From Bordetella sp. 02P26C-1 (GTDB lineage: Bacteria; Pseudomonadota; Gammaproteobacteria; Burkholderiales; Burkholderiaceae_B): 64,000 nt of DNA. Shown here in pieces: positions 42,915 through 49,349 of the stretch (positions are counted from its first letter, which is position 1; each line of letters opens with the position of its first letter). A program made the translations under genes and the position numbers. The notes under the pieces were generated by a model, which made no database searches, had not been told where the DNA came from, and saw nothing but the letters and a program-made list of their open reading frames with translations. The stretch covers positions 1-64,000 of the forward strand of contig NZ_WSJB01000002.1 of the NCBI RefSeq assembly GCF_009763255.1. Reading direction: 5' to 3'.

Positions 42915-43913
42915 TTAAGCCGGCTGCGCTTCCCGCGCTAGCGGCCAAGCCTCGGCGTTGACCATGGCCTTGGGCTGATTGCCAGTCATGGCGTTGACCA
43001 GGTTGTGGACCGCGAGGTCGATCATCGCGCGGCGAGTTTCCACCGTGGCGCTGCCGATATGCGCCTGCAGTACGACGTTTGGCAACTGGGTGAGCGGGCT
43101 GTCGGCCGGCAGCGGTTCGGTCGTCATCACGTCCAATCCCGCGCCCGCGATGACGCCATTCTTGAGTGCGTCGATCAGCGCGTCTTCATCCACCACGGCG
43201 CCGCGTGCGGTGTTCAGGAAGATCGCGGTCTTCTTCATCATGCCGAACTCGCGCGCGCCGATGCTTTTGCGCGTTTCGGGGGCCAGGGGAATGTGCACGC
43301 TCAGCACGTCCGATTGCGCAAACAACTCATCGCGCGACACATAGCGGGCGATTCCTTCGGCTTCGGCCTCGGTGTCCTGGCGGCGGTTGTGATAAATCAC
43401 GTCCATGTCGAACGCACGGGCGGTGCGCGCCACGACACGGCCAATGCGACCCATGCCCAGCAGACCCAGGGTTTTGCCGCGAATGTCCGTGGCCAGGGGG
43501 AAGGCACCCTTGGTCCAGGCACCCGAACGCACGAACGCGTCGCCGGCAACGAGGTTACGCGCCACGCACAGCATCAGACCAATGGTCAGATCGGCCACGG
43601 CGCCATCCAATACACCAGGGGTGTTGCAGACCAGCACCTTGCGCTCGTTGGCCGCATTCATGTCTACGTTGTCGAAACCGACCGCGAAGTTCGACACCAC
43701 TTTCAACGCCGGCATGGCATCGAGCAGGGCGGCATCGACGCGCGTTTTCACCGTGCAGACCATGCCGTCGATCTGGCTCCATTGTTCTTGCGGCAGAACT
43801 TCCAGCGGGCTCTTGCCCATGGGTACATCCACCGTATCGCAGGAGGCTTCGAGCAACTGGCGCAGATCCGCGGGGACCGGTGCGCTGACAATGATGCAGG
43901 GTTTCTTGGTCAT
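42915..43913 (-). CDS. D-isomer-specific 2-hydroxyacid dehydrogenase
   Basis: NAD(P)-dependent oxidoreductase of 332 aa interconverting 2-hydroxy and 2-oxo acids. The Rossmann motif is GKTLGLLGMGRIGRVVARTARAFDMDVIYHNRR (about 147-180). Catalytic segments are FLNTARGAVVDEDALIDAL (Arg), GLDVMTTEPLP (Glu) and VVLQAHIGSATVETR (His). The overall pattern resembles glyoxylate/hydroxypyruvate reductases, and the direction is unknown. In this cluster it could oxidise a mandelate-like hydroxyacid for the ThDP decarboxylase. The ATG at 43913 has CTGGAG upstream; an earlier TTG-type extension is not supported. Confidence 0.9.
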   Translation of the reverse strand: MTKKPCIIVSAPVPADLRQLLEASCDTVDVPMGKSPLEVLPQEQWSQIDGMVCTVKTRVDAALLDAMPALKVVSNFAVGFDNVDMNAANERKVLVCNTPGVLDGAVADLTIGLMLCVARNLVAGDAFVRSGAWTKGAFPLATDIRGKTLGLLGMGRIGRVVARTARAFDMDVIYHNRRQDTEAEAEGIARYVSRDELFAQSDVLSVHIPLAPETRKSIGAREFGMMKKTAIFLNTARGAVVDEDALIDALKNGVIAGAGLDVMTTEPLPADSPLTQLPNVVLQAHIGSATVETRRAMIDLAVHNLVNAMTGNQPKAMVNAEAWPLAREAQPA

Positions 43914-43953
43914 GAAAACAACTCCAGAGGAAAAGAAGGGGAGAGCAGTGCGA

Positions 43954-44163
43954 TCAGCCCTGCACGCTCTCGATATCGGTGGCGAACACTTGGACTTCCT
44001 CGCCATTGACGGCGCTCGGGTCGCTGGGGTGCTCGAGATAGCGCACGATTACCCAGAAGCCATCCTGGGGGTTTTCGACGACCTCGGCGATGGCACCATC
44101 GGCCATGCGCACTTTGTCGCCGGTGTCGAGCTCGACAAGGTTTACGGTTTTCCAATCAGCCAT
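43954..44163 (-). CDS. Small acidic hypothetical protein of the dioxygenase operon
   Basis: The 69 residues read MADWKTVNLVELDTGDKVRMADGAIAEVVENPQDGFWVIVRYLEHPSDP..., a beta-rich small domain reminiscent of SH3-like or KOW-type folds, with no signal peptide, cysteine or metal motif. A good ribosome site (GGGAGT) is just upstream. It is set exactly between the ferredoxin and hydroxyacid dehydrogenase genes, so it is very likely cotranscribed and may assist the dioxygenase or its electron chain. I do not recognise the family and give no symbol. Confidence 0.75.
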   Translation of the reverse strand: MADWKTVNLVELDTGDKVRMADGAIAEVVENPQDGFWVIVRYLEHPSDPSAVNGEEVQVFATDIESVQG

Positions 44164-44200
44164 GTGTGGACTCCCTATACGGACCCGTCAAGTCCGAGCC

Positions 44201-44527
44201 TTACATCGACAATTGTTCTGCGGGCACGCGTACCCGTATGCCATCCAGCGCGGGCGTCATGATGACCTGACAGGACAGACGGCTGGTCGGCGAGCGTTCG
44301 GGCACGACTTCCAGCAGGGCGTCTTCGGTCGGGCTGGCAGGCTCGATTTGATCGAACCATTGTTCGCCCACATGCACATGACAGGTCCCGCAGATGGCGC
44401 CGCCGCCGCATTCCGCGACGATGCCTTCGAGACCATCGCGACGCGCTGCCTCCATCAGGGACCAATCCTCCGGCACGTCGGCGGTGTGCTCGGTGCCATC
44501 CGGCAATTCAAATATCGCTACGGGCAT
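44201..44527 (-). CDS. [2Fe-2S] ferredoxin of the dioxygenase system
   Basis: A plant/adrenodoxin-type ferredoxin, 108 aa. The cluster ligands are C40, C46 and C49 (AECGGGAICGTCHVHV) and C86 (SRLSCQVIM), with the adrenodoxin-type spacing C-x5-C-x2-C-x(36)-C. It would shuttle single electrons from the FAD reductase encoded immediately upstream (46 bp gap) to the Rieske oxygenase. Because it is a separate [2Fe-2S] protein and not fused to the reductase, the system is three-component, unlike benzoate dioxygenase BenABC. Confidence 0.94.
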   Translation of the reverse strand: MPVAIFELPDGTEHTADVPEDWSLMEAARRDGLEGIVAECGGGAICGTCHVHVGEQWFDQIEPASPTEDALLEVVPERSPTSRLSCQVIMTPALDGIRVRVPAEQLSM

Positions 44528-44572
44528 GATGCTTCCTGCTCAAAAACGAGGGTAGAAAATTCACTAAGCCAT

Positions 44573-45748
44573 TCAGGCCGCGACGGCTTGCGGCGCATTC
44601 AGTCGTTGGACGGCACGCACGAATTCGGCCGGGCTGTCCACCGCTTCAACGGCAACGAGGCGGCCATCTTGATGGCGTTCGACCACCCAGCCACGAGCTG
44701 TCTCGACGACGGTATCCTCGCAGGGCTTATCGGGATCGACGATGCCCGCCATTTGCAACCGGCGGCCTTGTTGCTCGGACCAGAAGGTCGGGGCGCGAGT
44801 CGGCGCCGCTGCTTTGCCTGCGATCGCACTCGCGGCGATACGCGCTTGCGACATGGCGTTTTGTACGCTCTCGATACGCATGGCGCGCTGCAGCTCGGGA
44901 CGCACAGCAATCGCGCAGTCGCCAATGGCGTAAATATTGGGTGCGGAGCTGCGGCAATTTTCGTCGACCACAATGCCACCTTTACAGTGCAGACCGGCCT
45001 GCTCGGCAACGGCGATGTTGGCCGCGGCGCCAATCGCGATCAGCACGGTCGGAGCCGAGAACACACGGCCATCGGTCATCTTGGCGTGCCATTGGCCGTC
45101 ACCATACCGCCATGATTTCACCGCGATGTCGTGAACCAGCTCGATGCCAGCGCCGCGGTGCATTTGCGTAAAGCGATCGGCGGTGGTCGCGGAAACCTTG
45201 CCCGGCATGATGCTGTCGGCCACTTCCAGCACGACGACTTCCACGCCCAGCTTGGCGGCGGTCGAGGCGGCTTCCAATCCCAGATAGCCGCCACCCACCA
45301 CCAGCAGGCGGCTGCCGGGCACCAACGCGGCTTGCAGCGCGAGGCTGTCGCCGACATTGCGAATCGAAAATACGCCCGGACCCGAGAGACCCGGCAGGCC
45401 GCGCGCGACGGCACCCGTCGCGAGCACGGCATGTTCGAATTCGATCGCCTGACCAGAGGCCGTACGTAGGGTCTGGGTCGCAGGGTCGAGCTGCGTCACC
45501 GCATCGCCTTCGATACGCAACAAGTCGAGCTTTTCGAACACGGCGGGACTACGCAGCATAATGCGCGTGATGTCCGTGCCGCCGTGCAGCAGCGCCTTGG
45601 ACAGGGGCGGACGCTCGTACGGCGGGTGAGACTCGTCGCTGATCAAGGCAATCGGCGCCGTGATACCCATGCTACGCAACGCACAGGCACATTCCACGCC
45701 CGCGTGGCCCGCGCCGATGATTGCGGTATGTACCTGGATGCTGGACAT
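44573..45748 (-). CDS. FAD-dependent ferredoxin reductase of the dioxygenase system
   Basis: A 391-aa pyridine-nucleotide-disulfide-type oxidoreductase. FAD-binding GxGxxG is TAIIGAGHAGVECACALRSMG near the N-terminus, and the NAD(P)H-binding Rossmann is RLLVVGGGYLGLEAASTAAKLGVEVVVLEVAD (about 147-178). The second FAD contact is NIYAIGDCAIA (about 271-281), and the C-terminal domain follows. It lacks the redox CxxxxC of disulfide reductases, as expected for BphA4/ThcD-type ferredoxin reductases. It is coupled in order beta subunit, reductase, ferredoxin. Confidence 0.93.
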   Translation of the reverse strand: MSSIQVHTAIIGAGHAGVECACALRSMGITAPIALISDESHPPYERPPLSKALLHGGTDITRIMLRSPAVFEKLDLLRIEGDAVTQLDPATQTLRTASGQAIEFEHAVLATGAVARGLPGLSGPGVFSIRNVGDSLALQAALVPGSRLLVVGGGYLGLEAASTAAKLGVEVVVLEVADSIMPGKVSATTADRFTQMHRGAGIELVHDIAVKSWRYGDGQWHAKMTDGRVFSAPTVLIAIGAAANIAVAEQAGLHCKGGIVVDENCRSSAPNIYAIGDCAIAVRPELQRAMRIESVQNAMSQARIAASAIAGKAAAPTRAPTFWSEQQGRRLQMAGIVDPDKPCEDTVVETARGWVVERHQDGRLVAVEAVDSPAEFVRAVQRLNAPQAVAA

Positions 45749-45775
45749 CGTGGTTCCCTTGTGGACTTATTCAGA

Positions 45776-46354
45776 TCAGAAGAACGTGGTCAACGCTTTG
45801 GCCAGCAACACGTTCTGGTCGAGAAAGATTTCGCGAGACAGGATCTTCCAGCCGGCGCCGCTGCGGCGCAGCACATCCTGGCGTTTGCCCACGAACAACG
45901 ACACTTCGCCTTGCAGACGGTTTTGATAAACCAGAAAGCGCGATCGCACCGACACCTGTTCGCCGCCCTCGGCCTCTGTGTCCACATTCATAATGCGAAC
46001 ATTGCTCACCAGATGCGAAATACGCGAGGCAGGTTCTTCCGCCCAGTGAATGCCGGTGTTGATTTGCGCCACGCGCTGACGCAGGGTCTCGATACCTTCG
46101 TCGAACCATGCGGTTTCGCCCGGCCGGGTGTACTCGGTGGCCACGGCGTCGCGGCGGACGTTACGCGCCAGCGGCATGCGGTAGACGATCTCCTCGTCCA
46201 GCAGCGTCAGCCATGTGTCGAACGACCGACTGTCCAGCAGATCCGCCTCGTAGTGCAGGAACTGCTGCACTTCCCACCATAACTTGGGATCTGCGTTCAA
46301 GTACTCGGGCACGGTATCGGGTTGGACGTCGAGTACGGCGGACGGGGTTTGCAT
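45776..46354 (-). CDS. Aromatic-ring-hydroxylating dioxygenase, beta subunit
   Basis: The small structural subunit (192 aa, SnoaL/NTF2-like fold) of the dioxygenase. Recognisable are the opening VQQFLHYEADLLDSRSFDTWLTLLDEEIVYRMPLARNVRRD and RISHLVSNVRIMNVDTEAEGGEQVSVRSRFLVYQNRLQGEVSLFVGKRQDVLRRSGAGWKILSREIFLDQNVL, both standard for BenB/XylY-type beta subunits. The ATG at 46354, with GAGGA upstream, was preferred over one 12 codons earlier. It is the first gene after the regulator, whereas the alpha subunit gene sits four genes downstream. This separation of alpha and beta genes is unusual, since they are normally adjacent. Confidence 0.92.
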   Translation of the reverse strand: MQTPSAVLDVQPDTVPEYLNADPKLWWEVQQFLHYEADLLDSRSFDTWLTLLDEEIVYRMPLARNVRRDAVATEYTRPGETAWFDEGIETLRQRVAQINTGIHWAEEPASRISHLVSNVRIMNVDTEAEGGEQVSVRSRFLVYQNRLQGEVSLFVGKRQDVLRRSGAGWKILSREIFLDQNVLLAKALTTFF

Positions 46355-46456
46355 GACGGTATCCTCGGAAGGAAAGGGCGATGATTGCAAAGGCTTAATA
46401 CGCCGCAGCGCGGCACTAATATTCAGGAGAAACGCGCTGGCACGCTTCGGATGGCC

Positions 46457-47200
46457 TTAATTCCACTCGGCTGCCTGGGTCGAACGCAGGCGAGCCTCGG
46501 TATGTTCGACGTGGGTGCGCGCATGATCGCGAGCGGCCTCGGGGTCGCCCGCTTCGATGGCTTTGAACAGCGTCTCGTGCTCGCGCTGCGCTTGGCTCGC
46601 CCGGCCGGCTAATTTCGCCGATCGGGAGCGTGAAACTCGTAAATTCTCGGCCAGCAGTCCGGCCAGGAAATCGAAAAAATTCAGATAGTGCTCGTTCTTC
46701 GTGGCTAGTGCGACGGCACGGTGAAAGCCCAAATCGGCATCCACCCCGGCGGCCACATCGCCATCGGCGATCGCCTGCTCCATGGCGGTCAGGGCGGCTC
46801 GCATCGCGGCCAGATCCTCATCGGTGCGGCGTTGAGCCGCCAGCGTCGCCGCCTCGATTTCAAAACCCCGGCGCAATTCGACAATGCGCAGCACCTGTTC
46901 GGTGTCCCCCTCTTCGGCCGCGACCATCCGCAGCACCGAGGGACGCGTCGTCATCATGACGGTCAGACCCACCCCTTGCTTGCTCTGCACGAGGCCTTCG
47001 GCCTTCAGGCGCGAAACCGCCTCGCGCAGCACGGTGCGCGACACGTTGAGACGGTCAGCGATCACCTGCTCCGGCGGCAGCACTTCGCCCACCGCATACT
47101 GGCCGCCCGTGATCTCCGCGACGAGGAGATCGGTGATGCGATCGGTCAGGTTCGCGTCGGCGCGCAACGTGGGAATGGGTTCTTTTTTCAGAAAAGCCAT
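46457..47200 (-). CDS. FadR-type GntR transcriptional regulator
   Basis: The 247-aa regulator has a winged helix (LTDRITDLLVAEITGGQYAVGEVLPPEQVIADRLNVSRTVLREAVSRLKAEGLVQSKQGVGLTV, about 16-78) and a C-terminal helical FCD effector domain with RIVELRRGFEIEAATLAAQRRTDEDLAAM, DADLGFHRAVALATKNEHYLNFFDFLAG and HETLFKAIEAGDPEAARDHARTHVEHTEARL, whose His/Asp residues usually bind a metal and the carboxylate ligand. It is upstream of the dioxygenase genes on the same strand. The ATG at 47200 was chosen; the longer frame above it has no ribosome site. A GTACTAGTAC palindrome sits 60 bp upstream. Confidence 0.9.
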   Translation of the reverse strand: MAFLKKEPIPTLRADANLTDRITDLLVAEITGGQYAVGEVLPPEQVIADRLNVSRTVLREAVSRLKAEGLVQSKQGVGLTVMMTTRPSVLRMVAAEEGDTEQVLRIVELRRGFEIEAATLAAQRRTDEDLAAMRAALTAMEQAIADGDVAAGVDADLGFHRAVALATKNEHYLNFFDFLAGLLAENLRVSRSRSAKLAGRASQAQREHETLFKAIEAGDPEAARDHARTHVEHTEARLRSTQAAEWN

Positions 47201-47259
47201 GAGAATCTTTGCTTGTACAGCGTATAGAAAGGAAGTGTGAGGGAGTTTATCGTATTTTC

Positions 47260-47269
47260 GTACTAGTAC
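47260..47269. promoter_or_regulatory. Candidate autoregulatory operator of the FadR-type regulator
   Basis: GTACTAGTAC, a perfect 10-bp palindrome 60 bp before the regulator ATG, flanked by T-rich sequence. FadR-type operators are often short palindromes of this size. It shares GTAC half-sites with 42813-42827. Confidence 0.45.
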
Positions 47270-47401
47270 TTTCCCGACCCTGCTTTGCATCGCGCTGCAC
47301 GGCGCGAGATCCGCGTACACACTAACTTGCCGAGTGTTTACACCGAGACATAGCATAGCCCGCCGACTTTATAATATTTATGGGGCGTACTATGCGCAGC
47401 G

Positions 47402-47590
47402 GGCCTGACAACAGTGGCGCAGGTATGCAATTACAAGGCTGCGATCTTTGCCGCCTGGGACCCGAATCCGCCGCCGTTCCAGGAGTACCTCGGCGATATG
47501 CGTCTGTACCTTGACGCAGCCTTGGATCCCGCGACGGCATTCCGGCGCCAGCTTGCAACGATTGCTAGAAGCAGCGAAGAAATCCACTGA
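47402..47590 (+). pseudogene. Remnant of a second Rieske dioxygenase alpha-subunit gene
   Basis: Reading the plus strand gives GLTTVAQVCNYKAAIFAAWD and on through PFQEYLGDMRLYLDAALD. This matches residues about 142-183 of the intact alpha subunit at 41386 with only a few substitutions (34 of 39 residues identical by hand count over the core). After AALD similarity stops, and a tail ends at TGA 47588-47590. No start codon, Rieske domain or iron site is present. It lies on the opposite strand to the intact gene, beyond the regulator, so it is a partial duplicate or the scar of a deleted dioxygenase gene. The rest of the 460-bp gap (47201-47660) holds only the regulator promoter and no other gene. 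Confidence 0.8.
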
Positions 47591-47660
47591 TCGTCCTTTC
47601 AGCTACGGGAACGTGTAGCCCGTCTCACGGGGGTACGGTCAGGACGGCTGCGCCAGCCGG

Positions 47661-48236
47661 CTATGGCCGGCGCAGCGCCTCGACTTGAATTTCAAGCTCG
47701 ACTTCGGGCTTGAAGCCCATGTCCAGCGCGAAATTCAGCCCATAATCACCGCGATTGAATGAGCCGGACACATCCGCCCCGCACGCTTCGCGCTTTTCCA
47801 TCGGATGGTCGATGCATTTAAAGTCGTCGATCTCCAACTCCAGCGGGCGTGTGACGCCGCGCAGCGTGAAGTCGCCCTTCGCTGTTTTGGGACGGTCACC
47901 GTCGAACTCCGTGAAGCGTCCTTTAAATGTGGCCGTCGGATACTTCGCCGCATCGAAGATGTCGGGTGCTTTGGCGTGCGCGTTCATTTCGTCATGCCCA
48001 AAATCGATCGAATCGATGTCCACCGTGATGTCGATCGTGCCGCTACGAGCCTCGCGATCCAGCACGATGACACCTGAAGTCTTGTTGAATTTGCCACGCC
48101 AGGTCGACAGGCCGCCCATGTGATCTGCCTCGAAGCTCGGGTAGGTGTGCGAGGGGTCGATGTCGTAGGTGACCGGCGCCGACAGGGCAGGAAGGGATAG
48201 CGCCGCGGACAGCATGAGGGGTAATGCCAATTTCAT
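47661..48236 (-). CDS. YceI-family periplasmic protein
   Basis: Polyisoprenoid-binding YceI-like lipocalin fold, 191 aa. The signal peptide ends around SLPALSAPV (residue 20-22). The mature part has TYDIDPSHTYPSFEADHMGGLSTWRGKFNKTSGVIVLD, SIDFGHDEMNAHAKAPDIFDAAKYPTATFKGRFTEFDGDR and FTLRGVTRPLELEI, all typical. A CTGGAG site is 7 bp before the ATG at 48236, while the earlier ATG at 48242 is too close to it. It overlaps the stop region of the spermidine-synthase-fold gene, so the two are cotranscribed. The ligand (isoprenoid quinone precursor or lipid) is by family analogy. Confidence 0.92.
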   Translation of the reverse strand: MKLALPLMLSAALSLPALSAPVTYDIDPSHTYPSFEADHMGGLSTWRGKFNKTSGVIVLDREARSGTIDITVDIDSIDFGHDEMNAHAKAPDIFDAAKYPTATFKGRFTEFDGDRPKTAKGDFTLRGVTRPLELEIDDFKCIDHPMEKREACGADVSGSFNRGDYGLNFALDMGFKPEVELEIQVEALRRP

Positions 48237-48238
48237 CG

Positions 48239-49129
48239 TCATTCTCCAGGTTGAGCATCAGTGAACGTTGCGTCGCGCAGCACCTCTGCACCGGCCGGTG
48301 CCGGCATGGGCGGCGCAAAGCGATCCAGCGCCTCCGGCTCATAGACACCCGATGTTTTTAGCAGGGCCTGCAGCGAGCGCGCAACGGCGGCGACGTTGTC
48401 GAGGTCGGGCAGTGCATCCGTGCCCGCGATGATGACGCGATTGCTCTCCTTCAGGTTGAAAAAAGGGCCGAATACGGCTGCATACGTGGCGGACTCGTTG
48501 GCATAAAGTTGGCTATTGGTAAACGTATTCGCGACGACTATTCCGCGAGGGGCAAGTAGCCCGCGAACCGTCTGCAGAAATTCCAGCGTCATCAGGTGAC
48601 GCGGAACGTAGTCCACGTCGAATGCATCAAGCATGATCATGTCGTACTGCTGACCGTCTCGTTGCGCCTTTTCAATATATGCTCGGCCGTCATCGATAAA
48701 CAGCCGTTGCCGAGGTCCGAGCTGATAGCCGAAATACGTCTGCGCGACTTCTGCCACGGCCGGGTCGATTTCCACGGTGTCGATCACCGCGTCGGGCAGC
48801 AGTCGCGCCAGCGTTTTCTGTAGCGTCGCGCCGCCCAAGCCCACGATCAGAATTTTCTTCGGGCTCGGGTGGACATACAGCGCGCTGATCATCATGCGCG
48901 TGTAGCTGAACACCAGCGCGTCGGGGTCGTCGAGACTCATGCAGGTCTGCCGTCCGAAGTCGACCATGGTATTGAAATTCAGGCATCGTTCGCCGTTCTC
49001 TTCGAAGACGAGGACTTGGCCGAATTGGGACGGCTCGCTGTGTAATAAGCGGGGTTCGCCGTGAGCACCCGGTGTGAATATGGCCGCAAATCCCAGCAGG
49101 GCGGCAGCGCAGAAGGCAGTTGGTCGCAT
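48239..49129 (-). CDS. Spermidine-synthase-fold protein with signal peptide
   Basis: A 296-aa protein with an N-terminal secretion signal (MRPTAFCAAALLGFAAIFTPGAHGE) and a polyamine-synthase/methyltransferase domain: KKILIVGLGGATLQKTLARLLPDAVIDTVEIDPAVAEVAQTYFG (about 90-133), RLFIDDGRAYIEKAQ and YDMIMLDAFDVDYVPRHLMTLEFLQTV. The GLGGATL-x(n)-EIDP pattern is the S-adenosyl(methylthio)-binding core. An exported member is odd because the cofactor (decarboxylated SAM) is cytosolic, so it may not be a genuine spermidine synthase. It is transcribed before yceI with overlapping ends. No speD is present. Confidence 0.82.
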   Translation of the reverse strand: MRPTAFCAAALLGFAAIFTPGAHGEPRLLHSEPSQFGQVLVFEENGERCLNFNTMVDFGRQTCMSLDDPDALVFSYTRMMISALYVHPSPKKILIVGLGGATLQKTLARLLPDAVIDTVEIDPAVAEVAQTYFGYQLGPRQRLFIDDGRAYIEKAQRDGQQYDMIMLDAFDVDYVPRHLMTLEFLQTVRGLLAPRGIVVANTFTNSQLYANESATYAAVFGPFFNLKESNRVIIAGTDALPDLDNVAAVARSLQALLKTSGVYEPEALDRFAPPMPAPAGAEVLRDATFTDAQPGE

Positions 49130-49169
49130 CGCGGGTCCCGATTGAGGTGACCTTCATATCATAAAGCGT

Positions 49170-49194
49170 GGAACAAAGCGGATCGATGGGTTAC
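49170..49194 (+). promoter_or_regulatory. Possible ECF-sigma-type promoter of cluster B copy 1
   Basis: GGAAC-N16-TTAC, 155 bp before the ATG at 49350. The same pattern and spacing occurs 50 bp before another cluster B gene (57162-57186). GGAAC is the common -35 core of ECF sigma factors, and the TTAC box is not a classical -10, so this is tentative. Confidence 0.35.
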
Positions 49195-49349
49195 TTATTT
49201 TGGCTCTGCCTATTGACCAGGCTCCGCTGGAGCCCCTTCCGTTGTGATTCGATCATCGCGACATCCAATCGCAACGGGCCAGCCAGATATCAGGTCACGG
49301 TCAGCCGGCCGTGAGCTCTCACCCCGCTACCTAAAATATGGAACTCCCG

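Noticed and set aside
43005-44009. Long plus-strand frames opposite the 2-hydroxyacid dehydrogenase gene
   Set aside because: Low-complexity His/Arg/Gln-rich translations typical of antisense frames in GC-rich genes.
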